Positions 39,853 to 49,197 of a stretch of 64,000 nt of DNA are shown here, piece by piece. Origin of the DNA: Streptomyces cyaneofuscatus (lineage in GTDB: Bacteria > Actinomycetota > Actinomycetes > Streptomycetales > Streptomycetaceae); NCBI RefSeq assembly GCF_000718135.1, contig NZ_JOEM01000024.1:1-64000 (forward strand), written 5' to 3'. Each line of letters starts with the position of its first letter. The first letter of the stretch is position 1. The notes below the pieces were generated by a model, which ran no database searches, was not told the origin of the DNA, and saw only the letters and a list, made by a program, of their open reading frames with translations. Position numbers and translations under genes: made by a program.

Positions 39853-41784
39853 TCACACCCCGCCCGGCTCCTGCTTCCCCCGCCCCACCGGTCCGCGCCC
39901 GGACAGCACCTCGCCGTACGCCTGCATCAGGTCCGGCAGCCGGAGCGTGGACAGGTCCTCCCGGCTCAGCGTCCCCGGGTAGCCGGAGAGCCGCAGATCG
40001 CGGTAGGCGCAGCTCTTCTCGTACAGCGTGCGCAGGAAGCGGCCGTTGCCCAGCTCGTCGATCCAGCCCTGGTCCACCACATGGCCGCTGATGGAGCGCA
40101 GCTCGTCGACCGCCTCCTCGTCCCACACGTCGTCGTTCTCGGCGGCCAGCACGCTGCCGATCGCGGTGAGTTCGAGCGGGCGGTAGCTGGGGAAGTCCAC
40201 CCGGCTGGTGAAGCGGGAGGAGAGCCCGGGGTTGGTCGCGAGGAGGCGGTCCATGCCCTCCGGGTAGCCCGCGAGGATGACGACGAGGTGGTCCCGGTTG
40301 TCCTCGGCCCGCTTCAGGAGGACCTGGAGGGCCTCGTCGCCGTACGCATCGCCCTTGCTGTAACCGGAGTTGGCCAGGCTGTACGCCTCGTCGACGAAGA
40401 GCACCCCGCCGAGCGCCGAGTCGATCAGCTCGTTGGCCTTCACCGCCGTCTGACCCAGGAACTCGCCGACCAGATCGGACCGTTGGGCCTCGATCAGATG
40501 GTCGCCGCCGAGCAGCCCCAGCGCGTAGAAGACCCGGCCCAGGATGCGGGCGACCGTCGTCTTGCCGGTGCCGGAGGGGCCCGAGAAGATGAAGTGGCGC
40601 TTCGGCGGCTGCACCGGGAGCCCCTGCTCGGCCCGCAGCCGGGCCATGTTCAGCTGTGCGGAGAGCGCCTTGACCTGCCGCTTCACCGGCTCCAGGCCGA
40701 CCATGCGCTCCAGTTGGGCAAGCGCCTCGGCCAGCAGGACGGGATCGCTCGGCCCGGCCGGGAACGGCGGCGGCTTCCGCGTCTTCGTCCGGCGTACGCC
40801 CTCGACGGGACCGGCCGAGGAGGGCGCCGGGCCGTCCCCGCCCCCGTCCCCGTCGCCGAGCAGCCCGGCCTCGCCCATCGCCCACGGCTCGCGGCCGTCC
40901 ACCAGATCCGTCCCCAGGTTCGCGTCGCCGTCCGGAAGCGTCTCGGCACCCGCGCCTTCCGCTCCTCCCGCTCCGAAGCCGGTCAGCATCACGGCGGCCA
41001 GGTCGGCGGACTCGTCGTACCCGTCGCCTTCAGAGATCGCCGCCAGGCGGGCCGAGGTGTCCATGAACGCCGGGTCGACCCGGTGCACCGCCCGGTACAG
41101 CGGTAGCGCCGCCGCGCTGCGCCCGGTGCCCTCGTGGGCCCGCGCCAGCCAGTAACGCAGCTCCTTGCGCTGGGGCTGCTCGCTGCGACACCGCATCAGG
41201 GCGGCGGCGAGGAGCGGTTCGGCCTGCCCGTACATCTCCAGCCGGACCCGGGCCATGCCCCCGAAGAGGCCGGCCTCTATGCCGAGCATCGGGTCGTCGA
41301 CGAGCTGCTCGGTGTAACGGACCAACTGTTCCCAGTCCTTGACCAGATACGAGCGGCAGGCGTGCAGGAACCGCACCTGCGCGTCCGCGTCCACCGGCGG
41401 CAGCCCCGCCAACGCCCGGTCCAGCTCCGGCACATGGCGTCCGTCCAGCCAGTGCGACGCGTGGGCGAGCAGCAGATCGCGCGGGCTCTCCAGCAACGGC
41501 TGCACCCACCAGCCCAGCCAGTACCAGGAGTTGAGCGGGCGGCGGTGCCGGGCCCGCTGCTCGCCGAAGCGGTCGCGGTGCCGGTACATACGTAAGAGCG
41601 CGGTGGCGGTGTCGATGCGCAGCGCGTGGAGGCCGAGCCAGCCGTCCGCCATGCCGGGATCGATCCGTACCGCAGCTCTGAACTCCTCCTCCGCCTGCGG
41701 GTAGGCGCCCATCGTGTAGGCGTCCATGCCACGCAGCCAGGCGAGGTCGGCGGGGGCTTGTGCGCCCGGTGTGCCGATGTCCAT
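39853..41784 (-). CDS. EccA-like AAA+ ATPase with N-terminal TPR domain
   Basis: A 643-residue cytoplasmic ATPase of the CbxX/CfxQ group. Residues 1-290 are TPR-like helices as in EccA of type VII secretion. An acidic/proline linker follows (about 280-345), then the AAA+ module with Walker A GPSGTGKT (402-409), Walker B VLFVDEA (461-467), and GEFLGQTAVKANELID with LSSRFTSRVDFPSYRP around the pore and arginine finger. EccA helps dissociate or energise secretion substrates, but no other ESX gene is in this window, so its client is unknown. ATG 41784 is chosen; longer forms are possible. Confidence 0.88.
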   Translation of the reverse strand: MDIGTPGAQAPADLAWLRGMDAYTMGAYPQAEEEFRAAVRIDPGMADGWLGLHALRIDTATALLRMYRHRDRFGEQRARHRRPLNSWYWLGWWVQPLLESPRDLLLAHASHWLDGRHVPELDRALAGLPPVDADAQVRFLHACRSYLVKDWEQLVRYTEQLVDDPMLGIEAGLFGGMARVRLEMYGQAEPLLAAALMRCRSEQPQRKELRYWLARAHEGTGRSAAALPLYRAVHRVDPAFMDTSARLAAISEGDGYDESADLAAVMLTGFGAGGAEGAGAETLPDGDANLGTDLVDGREPWAMGEAGLLGDGDGGGDGPAPSSAGPVEGVRRTKTRKPPPFPAGPSDPVLLAEALAQLERMVGLEPVKRQVKALSAQLNMARLRAEQGLPVQPPKRHFIFSGPSGTGKTTVARILGRVFYALGLLGGDHLIEAQRSDLVGEFLGQTAVKANELIDSALGGVLFVDEAYSLANSGYSKGDAYGDEALQVLLKRAEDNRDHLVVILAGYPEGMDRLLATNPGLSSRFTSRVDFPSYRPLELTAIGSVLAAENDDVWDEEAVDELRSISGHVVDQGWIDELGNGRFLRTLYEKSCAYRDLRLSGYPGTLSREDLSTLRLPDLMQAYGEVLSGRGPVGRGKQEPGGV

Positions 41785-42004
41785 CAGGTCCCCCACGCCA
41801 ACCGTTCCCCCAGGATGTCCCGCCCGCACAGCATGCCCACCTGAGCGTGCCGAATCACTGCGCGGAGGAAGGGAATTGACCGCACCGAGGGGCATCGTAC
41901 CTGCGCACGGGGGAGAAGGCCGGTCAGCGGGGGACCAGACGGGCGGTGACCGAACGTGAGCGGATCGCTCTGCGTGGTCGCCGGGCGGCGGTGCGCGCAC
42001 AGAA

Positions 42005-42042
42005 CGAAGCCCCCGATCACGGGGGAACAACCGGGGGCTTCG
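42005..42042. terminator. Terminator downstream of the kinase gene; remainder of gap
   Basis: CGAAGCCCCCG (42005-42015) pairs perfectly with CGGGGGCTTCG (42032-42042). It lies downstream of the minus-strand kinase gene. The rest of the 359-base gap 41785-42143 probably holds the promoter of the AAA+ gene; I see no coding capacity or other clear motif in it. Confidence 0.7.
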
Positions 42043-42143
42043 CGTCTGCGGGGGCTCCGAAAAGCCGCACAATGAGAACGTAAGACCAGTACGGCCCCTC
42101 GGTCAAGCCGAGTTGGGGCACTTCCGGACTGATTTCCGACTGC

Positions 42144-42773
42144 TCAGTACGGGGGAGTCCGCTGCCTACCGTCGGTGACGAAACGGTTCGCTCCCGCTGT
42201 CGAGCCGGGCCCCTCCTGCCATGCGTACCCCTCGGGCGACTGACGTACCAGCACATCGGCGTACGGGCGTGAAGGGTCGTCGGCGAAGTGCGCCTCCTCG
42301 GCGGCGGTCCACCCGTCCCAGAACTCCGTGAGCCCCGCGCCGTCCCGCGCCCTCCCGCGCCCCCAGGACGCCTCCCGCTCCAGCTCCATCCAGCACAGCG
42401 CCGCCAGCCACGGCCGCACCTCCCGGCGCCCCGCCCCGACGCCCTCGACCAGCACCACCGGGGCCGGCTCCAGGCTGCGCGCCGGGCCGAAGCGCCGCTC
42501 GGTCCAGTCGTACGGCGCGTACCGGGCGGACTCGCCGCGCGCGAGGGGCAGGAGCACCTGGTCCCGCAGCCGCCCGACCCAGCCGAACAGCTCCTCGTGG
42601 GTGGCGAGATCGTCCAGATGGAGCACCGGCGCACCACCCAGCGTCTCCGCCAGCCGCCCGGCGAACGTGCTCTTCCCTGACCCCGCGTGCCCGTCCACCG
42701 CGACGAGCCGGACCGGCCCGCAGGAGGCGGGGAGCGAGCGCAGGGTGTCGGCGTGGCGGGCCAGGTCGGTCAT
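42144..42773 (-). CDS. Uridine-kinase-like P-loop ATPase
   Basis: A 209-residue P-loop protein of the uridine kinase/adenylate-kinase-like group. Walker A is GHAGSGKST near residue 29 (after VRLVAVD), and APVLHLDDLATHEELFGW resembles the substrate-binding loop of nucleoside and pantothenate kinases. VVLVEGVGAG is the Walker B-like strand. The substrate is not evident. ATG 42773 (MTDLARHADT) is chosen; an upstream start would add 14 residues. Confidence 0.8.
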   Translation of the reverse strand: MTDLARHADTLRSLPASCGPVRLVAVDGHAGSGKSTFAGRLAETLGGAPVLHLDDLATHEELFGWVGRLRDQVLLPLARGESARYAPYDWTERRFGPARSLEPAPVVLVEGVGAGRREVRPWLAALCWMELEREASWGRGRARDGAGLTEFWDGWTAAEEAHFADDPSRPYADVLVRQSPEGYAWQEGPGSTAGANRFVTDGRQRTPPY

Positions 42774-42959
42774 GGCCCCAGGGTACGGGCCCCGAGGCCG
42801 CCGCCCCGGGCCCACCGCAGGTCACGCCAGTGGTCCAGACCCATATTGGTAGCGCGGCACAGGCCGAATCACTGGCCCGACCGAGCCGGGAGACGGGATA
42901 GTTGGCCCACCGATCGGCATCCGCAGCCCCACTCCCACCCATGACCGGGGGTCTCGCCC

Positions 42960-44330
42960 ATGACCAGTCCGACCTCACGCAGGACCGTCCTGACCGCCGC
43001 GCTCGCCACAGCCGCCGCCGCGGGCACCGCAGCGGCGGCCGGACCAGCGGCAGCAGCACCGGCACCCGCATCGACGCCCTCCGCACCCCAGGCAGCCGCA
43101 CCCCTCGTGGACAACCGTTTCTGGCACACGTACACCGACTGGCGCTGGGGCTCCGGCGACGGCACCCGCGTCCTCGCCGGCACCCGCCCCGGCCTGGCCA
43201 TCGCCACCCCCGCCGGCCGCACCGACTACACCGACCCCCACACGGGCAGGGCGGCCGCCTGGGAGTACGCCACCTGGACCTCGCCGCTCCACCGCTCCGC
43301 CGTCCCCGCCACCGAGCTGATCACCTCCTGGAACGCCCGTACGCCCGCGGGCACCTGGATCGCGATCGAGCTGAGCGCCACCTATGCCGACGGCACGGCG
43401 ACCCCCTGGTTCGTGATGGGCCGCTGGGCCTCGGGCGACGGCGACATCCGCCGCACCTCGGTGGACGACCAGGGGGACCCGCACAGCTCGGTCTGGACAG
43501 ACACGCTCTCCGTGGACGACGCGGCGAGCGGCGTACGGTTCACCGCGTACCGCCTCCGCCTCACCCTGTACCGCACCCCCGGCACCCGCCTCACCCCCAC
43601 GGTCCGGCGCGTCGGCGCGATGGCCTCGGACATCCCCGACCGCTTCACGGTCCCGGCGACCACCCCCGCCCACGCCCGCGAACTGCGGGTCCCGCGCTAC
43701 TCGCAGAACGTCCACATCGGCCAGTACCCCGAGTACGACAACGGCGGCGAGGCCTGGTGCAGCCCCACCTCCTCGCAGATGATCATCGAGTACTGGGGCC
43801 GTAAGCCCACCGCCGAGGACCTGGCCTGGGTCCGGCCGGGCCTGCCCGACCCCCAGGTCTGCCACGCCGCCCGGTACACGTACGACTACCAGTACGGCGG
43901 CTGCGGCAACTGGCCCTTCAACGCCGCCTACGCCGCCACCTACCGCGACCTGAACGCGGTCGTCACCCGCCTCGGCTCGCTCACCGACCTGGAGCGGCTG
44001 GTTCATGCCGGAATTCCCGTCATCACCTCGCAGTCCTTCCTCCAGGAGGAGCTGCCCGGGGCGGGCTACGGGACGGCGGGCCACCTGATGACGGTGGTCG
44101 GGTTCACCCCAGGGGGTGACGTGATCGCCAACGACCCCGCCTCCCCGAGCAACGAGGCGGTACGGCGCGTCTATCCGCGGCGCGACTGGGAGAACATCTG
44201 GCTGCGCACCAAGCGCTACGACGCGAGCGGCCGGGTCAGGAGCGGTACGGGCGGGGTCTGCTACGTGTACTGGCCGTCGGGTCCGACGCCGGGGCAGCGC
44301 CGTGCGCTGCGCTCGCTCGGTCTGCTGTGA
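42960..44330 (+). CDS. Secreted C39-family peptidase (Tat signal)
   Basis: A 456-residue exported protein. The N-terminus TSRRTVLTAALAT with an alanine-rich region to about residue 45 is a twin-arginine signal. The middle (about 50-230) is a beta-rich domain of unknown role. The C-terminal papain-like peptidase_C39_2 domain has catalytic cysteine in GGEAWCSPTSSQMIIEYWG, histidine in GTAGHLMTVVGF and an Asp in VIANDPAS. It probably acts on cell-surface or secreted peptides. A 17-bp tandem repeat straddles the stop codon. Confidence 0.88.
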   Translation: MTSPTSRRTVLTAALATAAAAGTAAAAGPAAAAPAPASTPSAPQAAAPLVDNRFWHTYTDWRWGSGDGTRVLAGTRPGLAIATPAGRTDYTDPHTGRAAAWEYATWTSPLHRSAVPATELITSWNARTPAGTWIAIELSATYADGTATPWFVMGRWASGDGDIRRTSVDDQGDPHSSVWTDTLSVDDAASGVRFTAYRLRLTLYRTPGTRLTPTVRRVGAMASDIPDRFTVPATTPAHARELRVPRYSQNVHIGQYPEYDNGGEAWCSPTSSQMIIEYWGRKPTAEDLAWVRPGLPDPQVCHAARYTYDYQYGGCGNWPFNAAYAATYRDLNAVVTRLGSLTDLERLVHAGIPVITSQSFLQEELPGAGYGTAGHLMTVVGFTPGGDVIANDPASPSNEAVRRVYPRRDWENIWLRTKRYDASGRVRSGTGGVCYVYWPSGPTPGQRRALRSLGLL

Positions 44331-44373
44331 CGCCGTCCCTGCTGTGACTCCGTCCCTGCTGTGGCTCCGTCAA
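44323..44373 (+). repeat. Three tandem 17 bp repeats over the peptidase stop
   Basis: Units TGCTGTGACGCCGTCCC at 44323, 44340 and 44357 (two or three changes in the later units). The TGA stop of the peptidase lies in the first; the second repeats the TGA. Confidence 0.8.
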
Positions 44374-44423
44374 GGAGGTGTTGGGGCAGGGGAGTTGATC
44401 GGACGTTGCGATAAGTTGACGGG

Positions 44424-45206
44424 GTGACCGACATCGAATCGCGCATCGACACGACCCGGCCGCACACCGCCCGGATATGGAACTACTGGACCGGTGGTAC
44501 GGACAACTACCCCGTCGACCGGGAGGCCGGAGACCGGATCCGGGCGTTGCACCCCGGCATCGGGGAGTACGCGAAGGCGGACCGGCTGTTTCTGGGACGG
44601 GCGGTGCGCCACCTGGCGGGGCAGGAGGGCATCCGGCAGTTCCTGGACATCGGGACGGGGCTGCCGAGCGCCGACAACACGCATGAGGTCGCCCAGCGCG
44701 TCGCCCCCGACGCGCGGGTCGTGTACGTGGACAACGACCCGCTCGTCCTGGCGCACGCCCGTGCGCTGCTGGTCGGGACGCCCGAGGGGCGCACCGACTA
44801 TCTGGACGCCGATCTGCGGGACATCGACACGATCCTGGCCGCCGCGGCGAAGACGCTCGACCTCTCGCAGCCGGTCGCGCTGATGCTGCTCGGCGTCGTC
44901 ATCTTCATCGAGGACGACGAGGAGTCGTACGCCATCGTCCGCCGGCTCCTGGATGCGCTCGCCCCCGGCAGCCACCTCGTCCTGTCCCATACGGTCACCC
45001 ACCCCGACATGCCGGACGTGGACGAGGCGGTGGCGTTCTGGAACGAGCACGGCACCCCGAAGCTCACCCAGCGGACCCCCGCCGCCGTCGCGCGCTACTT
45101 CGACGGCCTGGAGCTGCTGGAGCCCGGGGTGGTGTCCTGCTCCGCGTGGCGGCCGGAGACGCCGGCGGCGGACGTCGCGATGTACGCGGGCGTCGGGCGT
45201 AAGTGA
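44424..45206 (+). CDS. SAM-dependent methyltransferase, DUF574 family
   Basis: A 260-residue methyltransferase of the DUF574 (Methyltransf_19) family, abundant in Streptomyces. The family start TARIWNYWTGGTDNYPVDRE is present, then SAM-motif I FLDIGTGLPSADNTHEVAQ, and YVDNDPLVLAHARALL for ribose binding. Substrates of the family are mostly unknown. It is a stand-alone gene between a repeat and a perfect hairpin terminator. Start GTG 44424. Confidence 0.88.
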   Translation: MTDIESRIDTTRPHTARIWNYWTGGTDNYPVDREAGDRIRALHPGIGEYAKADRLFLGRAVRHLAGQEGIRQFLDIGTGLPSADNTHEVAQRVAPDARVVYVDNDPLVLAHARALLVGTPEGRTDYLDADLRDIDTILAAAAKTLDLSQPVALMLLGVVIFIEDDEESYAIVRRLLDALAPGSHLVLSHTVTHPDMPDVDEAVAFWNEHGTPKLTQRTPAAVARYFDGLELLEPGVVSCSAWRPETPAADVAMYAGVGRK

Positions 45207-45215
45207 CGTCATGGT

Positions 45216-45251
45216 GAGGCGCCCGGCCGGGCGGTCCCGGCCGGGCGCCTC
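45216..45251. terminator. Perfect 16-bp bidirectional terminator
   Basis: GAGGCGCCCGGCCGGG (45216-45231) and its exact complement (45236-45251) enclose a CGGT loop between convergent genes. Confidence 0.85.
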
Positions 45252-45262
45252 GTACCGGACAC

Positions 45263-46804
45263 TCAGGCGGTACGCCGCTGTCGCCTGACCGCCCCCACCA
45301 CCACGTCGACCACCAGGAACCCGGCCAGGGTCACCCCCAGGACGGGCAGCGCCCAGCCCAGGGCGATGACCGCCGGGATGCCCAGGACGAGGACCGGGAG
45401 CGGGAGCCGTCGCCACGCCCCGCGCTCCGGGGCCCGGCCGACGAGCGCCCGGCGGTCGTCCCGGGTGGGGCGCCGCTGCCACCACATGCGGTAGCCCCAG
45501 ACGATCACGGCCGTCAGGCCCAGGGCGACCAGCGCCAGCACGATCTGGTTGACGACCCCGAACAGCACGCCCATGTGCCCCTGCACGCCCAGCTTGCTGA
45601 GCTTGGACAGAGCCGGGTGGTCGGCCCAGTAGGTGCGCGAGGTGATCTCGCCGCTGGAAGTGTCCACCGCCACCCGGTCGTAGTGCACCGGCCAGACGTT
45701 GTCGTTCTGCGCCACGGTCCACGCGCTCGCCGCGTCCGCCGCGGGCGTGACCACCACCGTGCCCCCGAGACCCGCGTCCCGTGCCGCCGTGAGGGCCGTG
45801 TCGAAGTCGGCCGGGTCGGCGTCGGCCGTTGCTTCGCCGCCGCCGTGGCCGGCGTGGTCCGAGTGGTCCTCGACGGGGGCCTGAGCACCCGGGAGGGCGG
45901 TGTCGAGGGCCGGGGCGTTGCCGTTCGCCGCGTCCAGCAGCCGCCCGAACCGCTCACCCGCGTAGTTCGACCAGGTGAGACCGGTGGCGCTCAGGAAGAG
46001 CAGCGCCAGCGCCAGCCACACCCCGGTGGCCGCGTGCCAGCTGCGCGTCCGGCGCACCCCGCGGGCCTTGCGGTCCGGCAGCAGCGCGCCCCGGGCCGAC
46101 TTCGCACGCTGTCCCCGGCTGCGCCCGAGCCACAGGACGAGGCCGCCCAGGACGGTCACCCCCAGCCAGCTCGCGGCGACCTCGGAGTACAGGCGGCCCG
46201 TCTCGCCGAGGTTGAGGTTGCGGTGGAGGTCGTCGAGCCAGGTGGTGAGGGGCGTCGACCCGAACCAGGTCGTCAGCTCACCCCGCACCTCGGCGGTGTA
46301 CGGGTAGACGAAGACCGTGCGCTGCTTCTCGCCCAGCTCCGGCACCGCGAGCACCACCCGCGTGGTGTCCTCCGGGTCCGGCGGGGTGACCACCGACGCC
46401 ACGGTGCCCTCGGGGTACGCCGCCCGCGCGGCGGCTATCTGCTCCGCGAGCGGACGGGGTGCGTCCCCGACCTTCTCGACCCGCAACTGGTCGCCGTACA
46501 GGAGCTGGTCGAGCTGGGGCGTGAAGGTGTAGGCCAGTCCGGTCAGCGCGGCCACCAGCAGGAAGGGGGCGACGAGCACACCGGCGTAGAAGTGCAGCCG
46601 GACCAGGAGGTGGCGTACGGCCTCCCAGGAACGGGCCGGGCGCTGCGGGTCGGAGCCGGGATCGTCGGTCGCTGCCACAGGGCCCTCCGCCGTGGCGACG
46701 GCGGGTTTCGCGAGGCCGTCCGGTCTGTCGCCGTCCGGCTCGCCCTGCGCGGTGCCGGTCGGGTCATGGTCGTTCTGCGGTATTTCTTCGGTTCTGCGAG
46801 ACAT
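45263..46804 (-). CDS. PepSY-associated membrane protein with His-rich loop
   Basis: A 513-residue inner-membrane protein with four main membrane anchors and large extracytoplasmic PepSY regions. HFYAGVLVAPFLLVAALTGL is the first segment, and HAATGVWLALALLFLSATGL the third. An extracytoplasmic loop holds a His-rich stretch (VEDHSDHAGHGGGEA near residue 335). Relatives act in iron (siderophore reductase-like) or copper handling. The gene upstream on the same strand also has a His-rich membrane protein, supporting a metal role. GAGGAG stands before ATG 46804. Confidence 0.85.
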   Translation of the reverse strand: MSRRTEEIPQNDHDPTGTAQGEPDGDRPDGLAKPAVATAEGPVAATDDPGSDPQRPARSWEAVRHLLVRLHFYAGVLVAPFLLVAALTGLAYTFTPQLDQLLYGDQLRVEKVGDAPRPLAEQIAAARAAYPEGTVASVVTPPDPEDTTRVVLAVPELGEKQRTVFVYPYTAEVRGELTTWFGSTPLTTWLDDLHRNLNLGETGRLYSEVAASWLGVTVLGGLVLWLGRSRGQRAKSARGALLPDRKARGVRRTRSWHAATGVWLALALLFLSATGLTWSNYAGERFGRLLDAANGNAPALDTALPGAQAPVEDHSDHAGHGGGEATADADPADFDTALTAARDAGLGGTVVVTPAADAASAWTVAQNDNVWPVHYDRVAVDTSSGEITSRTYWADHPALSKLSKLGVQGHMGVLFGVVNQIVLALVALGLTAVIVWGYRMWWQRRPTRDDRRALVGRAPERGAWRRLPLPVLVLGIPAVIALGWALPVLGVTLAGFLVVDVVVGAVRRQRRTA

Positions 46805-46972
46805 GCGTGCTCCTCGGAGGGCAGGCGGGAGGGAGACTCCGTCGACCTGCCGGTGGGGGCCGGGTTCTGCCCGGGCGGTGGGACGCGGTGGCGTTGGCGA
46901 CCCGGCGGTTCCCGTACGCACGCCTCAGGGCGCCGGATCACCTCCGGCGCTCGCGGCTGGCTGCGGGGCCCG

Positions 46973-47638
46973 TCAGGCCGCAGTCGCCGCCGGCGGCCCA
47001 CGCCGGAGGCAGGACCGGGCGAGGAGCGCCCCGAACCGGATCCGCGCGACCACCGGCGGCACCGGGCGCGTCCGGCGCAGGCAGGGGAGGGGAGGAGCGG
47101 TCCGGAGGGCGACGCGGGGGACGAGCAGGGCCGCGAGGCGCCGCAGCACCCGCTCCCCGTAGATCACGAAGAGGGCCGTTCCGAGGGTGGCCGCCGCATG
47201 GGCGAGGGCCATCCCGGGGTCCGTGGCGTGCCCGCCGTCGTGGCCGCCGGACGGCCCGGCCGCGTGGTGCTCGCGTCCGGCGGTCATGGCGGAGTGTCGG
47301 CCTCCGCCGGGCGCCGGGAGGAAGTGGAAGGCGCCGTGCAGGGCGAACTGGGTGGAGCCCAGCACCAGCGTCACGACGTCGAAGCGGCGCCGCCAGCCGC
47401 CGAAGAGCAGGGCGCCCTGGAGGCTGAGCGCGAGAAACAGGAGGGCGAGCACCCCCGCGCCGGGCAGGCGTCCGCCCGCCGCGACATGGCTGACGGCGCC
47501 GAGAAGCAGGCAGGCGGAGCCGCAGAGCAGGCCCCTGGCCGCTCGCGTCGGCCAGCCGCCCCGTGCACGCGTGGAGACAAGGTAGCCAGCCCCCTCGCGC
47601 GCTCCGACCCGGGGGTCTCCGTCACGGTCTCTTCCCAT
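46973..47638 (-). CDS. Putative integral membrane protein with His-rich loop
   Basis: A 221-residue protein with four to five hydrophobic segments (such as ARGLLCGSACLLLGAVSHVA and GVLALLFLALSLQGALLFGG). A loop near residue 120 contains REHHAAGPSGGHDGGHA. I do not recognise the family. It precedes the PepSY protein on the same strand, 168 bases apart, so a shared metal-related role is plausible. The exact start is uncertain; an in-frame downstream start is possible. Confidence 0.6.
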   Translation of the reverse strand: MGRDRDGDPRVGAREGAGYLVSTRARGGWPTRAARGLLCGSACLLLGAVSHVAAGGRLPGAGVLALLFLALSLQGALLFGGWRRRFDVVTLVLGSTQFALHGAFHFLPAPGGGRHSAMTAGREHHAAGPSGGHDGGHATDPGMALAHAAATLGTALFVIYGERVLRRLAALLVPRVALRTAPPLPCLRRTRPVPPVVARIRFGALLARSCLRRGPPAATAA

Positions 47639-47879
47639 GGGGCAGTAGTCGGCCAGGTGGCCGAAAAAGTTCCCGCACGCATACCGAAAAGATTCCTGTC
47701 CGAAAAGCGGCAGATCTCCCGTCCGGGCGGCGAACGTTGCCGCCGTACGAACACCGTGTTGCCCGGCTCCCGAAACGCCCGCCGCGCCTACGCGCGTGCC
47801 CTATGCTCCGACGGCGGTGCGGCGGATACGGCACCGGCCCCTGACCCGTCATCGGAGGACCGACCATGCCGAGGCCCCC

Positions 47880-49178
47880 GTGGTCCGCAGCGTGAACGCG
47901 CGAGCAGCCCGGACGGCGGCCGCGACCGGCACGAGCCGCCTGCTCACCCGGCCGATGCTCCTGCTGCTCGTGGCCTCGGTCGGCGGGATGGGCGGCTTCT
48001 ACCTGCTGCTGTCGGTGCTTCCTCTTTACGCGGCCACGGCCGGCGGAGGCGGCGTGGGGGCGGGGCTGACCACCGGCGCCATGATGCTGGCCACGGTCCT
48101 GGCGGAGCCCGCGGTTCCGTGGGCCCTCGCACGGTTCGGCCACCGCGCCGTGGTGGGCGCGGGCCTGCTCCTGCTCGGTCTCCCGTCGGCGGTGCTGTGC
48201 CTGTGGTCCTCGTTCCCGCTGACGCTGGGCGTCTGTCTCGCGCGCGGCGTGGGTCTGGGCATCGTCGTCGTCGCGGGGACGGCACTGGCGGCCGAACTCG
48301 CGCCGCCCGGACGGCGGTCCGAGAGCCTGGGCCTGTACGGGGTGAGCCTGGGCGTCCCGTCGGTGCTCGGGCTGCCCGCCGGGGTCTGGCTGAGCGACCG
48401 CCTCGGCTTCGAGCCGGTCTTCCTCCTGACCGCCGCACTGACGTTGCTGGCCCTCCCGGCCGTCGCGGGGCTGCCCGCGCGGCGGGCAACCCGGGGCGAA
48501 CGGCTGAGCGGAGACCCGGACGGCCGGAAGGGGGACCCGGGCGGCCGGAACGGGGAACTGGGCGGCCGGAGTGAGGACCCGGGCGTCCGTAATGGAGCCC
48601 CGGACGGCCCCCTCGGTGCCGCGGTGAACCGGTCGCTCGTCCGGCCGACGCTGATCCTGGGAGCCGCGACGTTCGCCTCCGGTGTCCTCGTCACCTTCCT
48701 GCCGCTCGCCCTGCTGGGCGGGCCGTCCCACCTGGCGGTGGTGGCCCTGCTGGTCCAGGCGTCCGTCGCGCCCCTCGCCCGCTGGGGCGCCGGGTGGTGG
48801 GGCGACCGGCACGGGAGCTCGTCGCTGCTGCTGCCCGCGGTGCTCGCGGTCGCCCTCGGCACGGCGGGGCTCGTACGGCTGGAGAGTCCGGTGATGGTGA
48901 TCGTGAGCATGGTCCTGTTCGGCGCGGGGTTCGGCGCGGTGCAGAACCTGACCCTGGCCACCATGTTCGAACGCGTCCCCCGCTCCGGATTCGGCCGGGT
49001 GAGCGTGGTCTGGAACCTCGCCTTCGACGCGGGCATGGGTCTGGGCGCGGTCGGGTTCGGACTGCTGATCGACCGGACCGGCTACCCGTGGGGTTTCGCC
49101 GTCACCGCCGTGCTCCTCCTGGCCGTCCTGGTGCCCGCCTGGCACGACAGGAGATACGTGCAGGCCGAGACCACATGA
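47880..49178 (+). CDS. MFS transporter with repeat-bearing central loop
   Basis: A 432-residue major facilitator with 12 spans; SRLLTRPMLLLLVASVGGMG opens span 1. The central cytoplasmic loop between spans 6 and 7 (about residues 210-245) holds five tandem seven-residue units (GDPDGRK, GDPGGRN, GELGGRS, EDPGVRN, GAPDGPL). It is probably a drug or metabolite exporter. The start is uncertain: GTG 47880 or 47892 begins just before the conserved part, while 47796 lacks support. It lies beside the LuxR gene of the NRPS locus and could export its product, but it is convergent with that gene. Confidence 0.82.
   Translation: MVRSVNARAARTAAATGTSRLLTRPMLLLLVASVGGMGGFYLLLSVLPLYAATAGGGGVGAGLTTGAMMLATVLAEPAVPWALARFGHRAVVGAGLLLLGLPSAVLCLWSSFPLTLGVCLARGVGLGIVVVAGTALAAELAPPGRRSESLGLYGVSLGVPSVLGLPAGVWLSDRLGFEPVFLLTAALTLLALPAVAGLPARRATRGERLSGDPDGRKGDPGGRNGELGGRSEDPGVRNGAPDGPLGAAVNRSLVRPTLILGAATFASGVLVTFLPLALLGGPSHLAVVALLVQASVAPLARWGAGWWGDRHGSSSLLLPAVLAVALGTAGLVRLESPVMVIVSMVLFGAGFGAVQNLTLATMFERVPRSGFGRVSVVWNLAFDAGMGLGAVGFGLLIDRTGYPWGFAVTAVLLLAVLVPAWHDRRYVQAETT
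48510..48614 (+). repeat. 21-bp in-frame tandem repeat inside the MFS gene
   Basis: Five degenerate 21-bp units start at 48510, 48531, 48552, 48573 and 48594, each coding for GDPGGRN-like heptapeptides. The period is a multiple of three, so expansion keeps the reading frame. Confidence 0.75.
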
Positions 49179-49197
49179 GCGGCCTCCGGCGCCCGCC

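Noticed and set aside
45575..48574. A 999-codon open frame on the plus strand
   Set aside because: It runs antisense through the PepSY and membrane-protein genes and into the MFS gene in the wrong frame. Its translation is low-complexity Arg/Gly/Pro, typical of GC-rich shadow frames.
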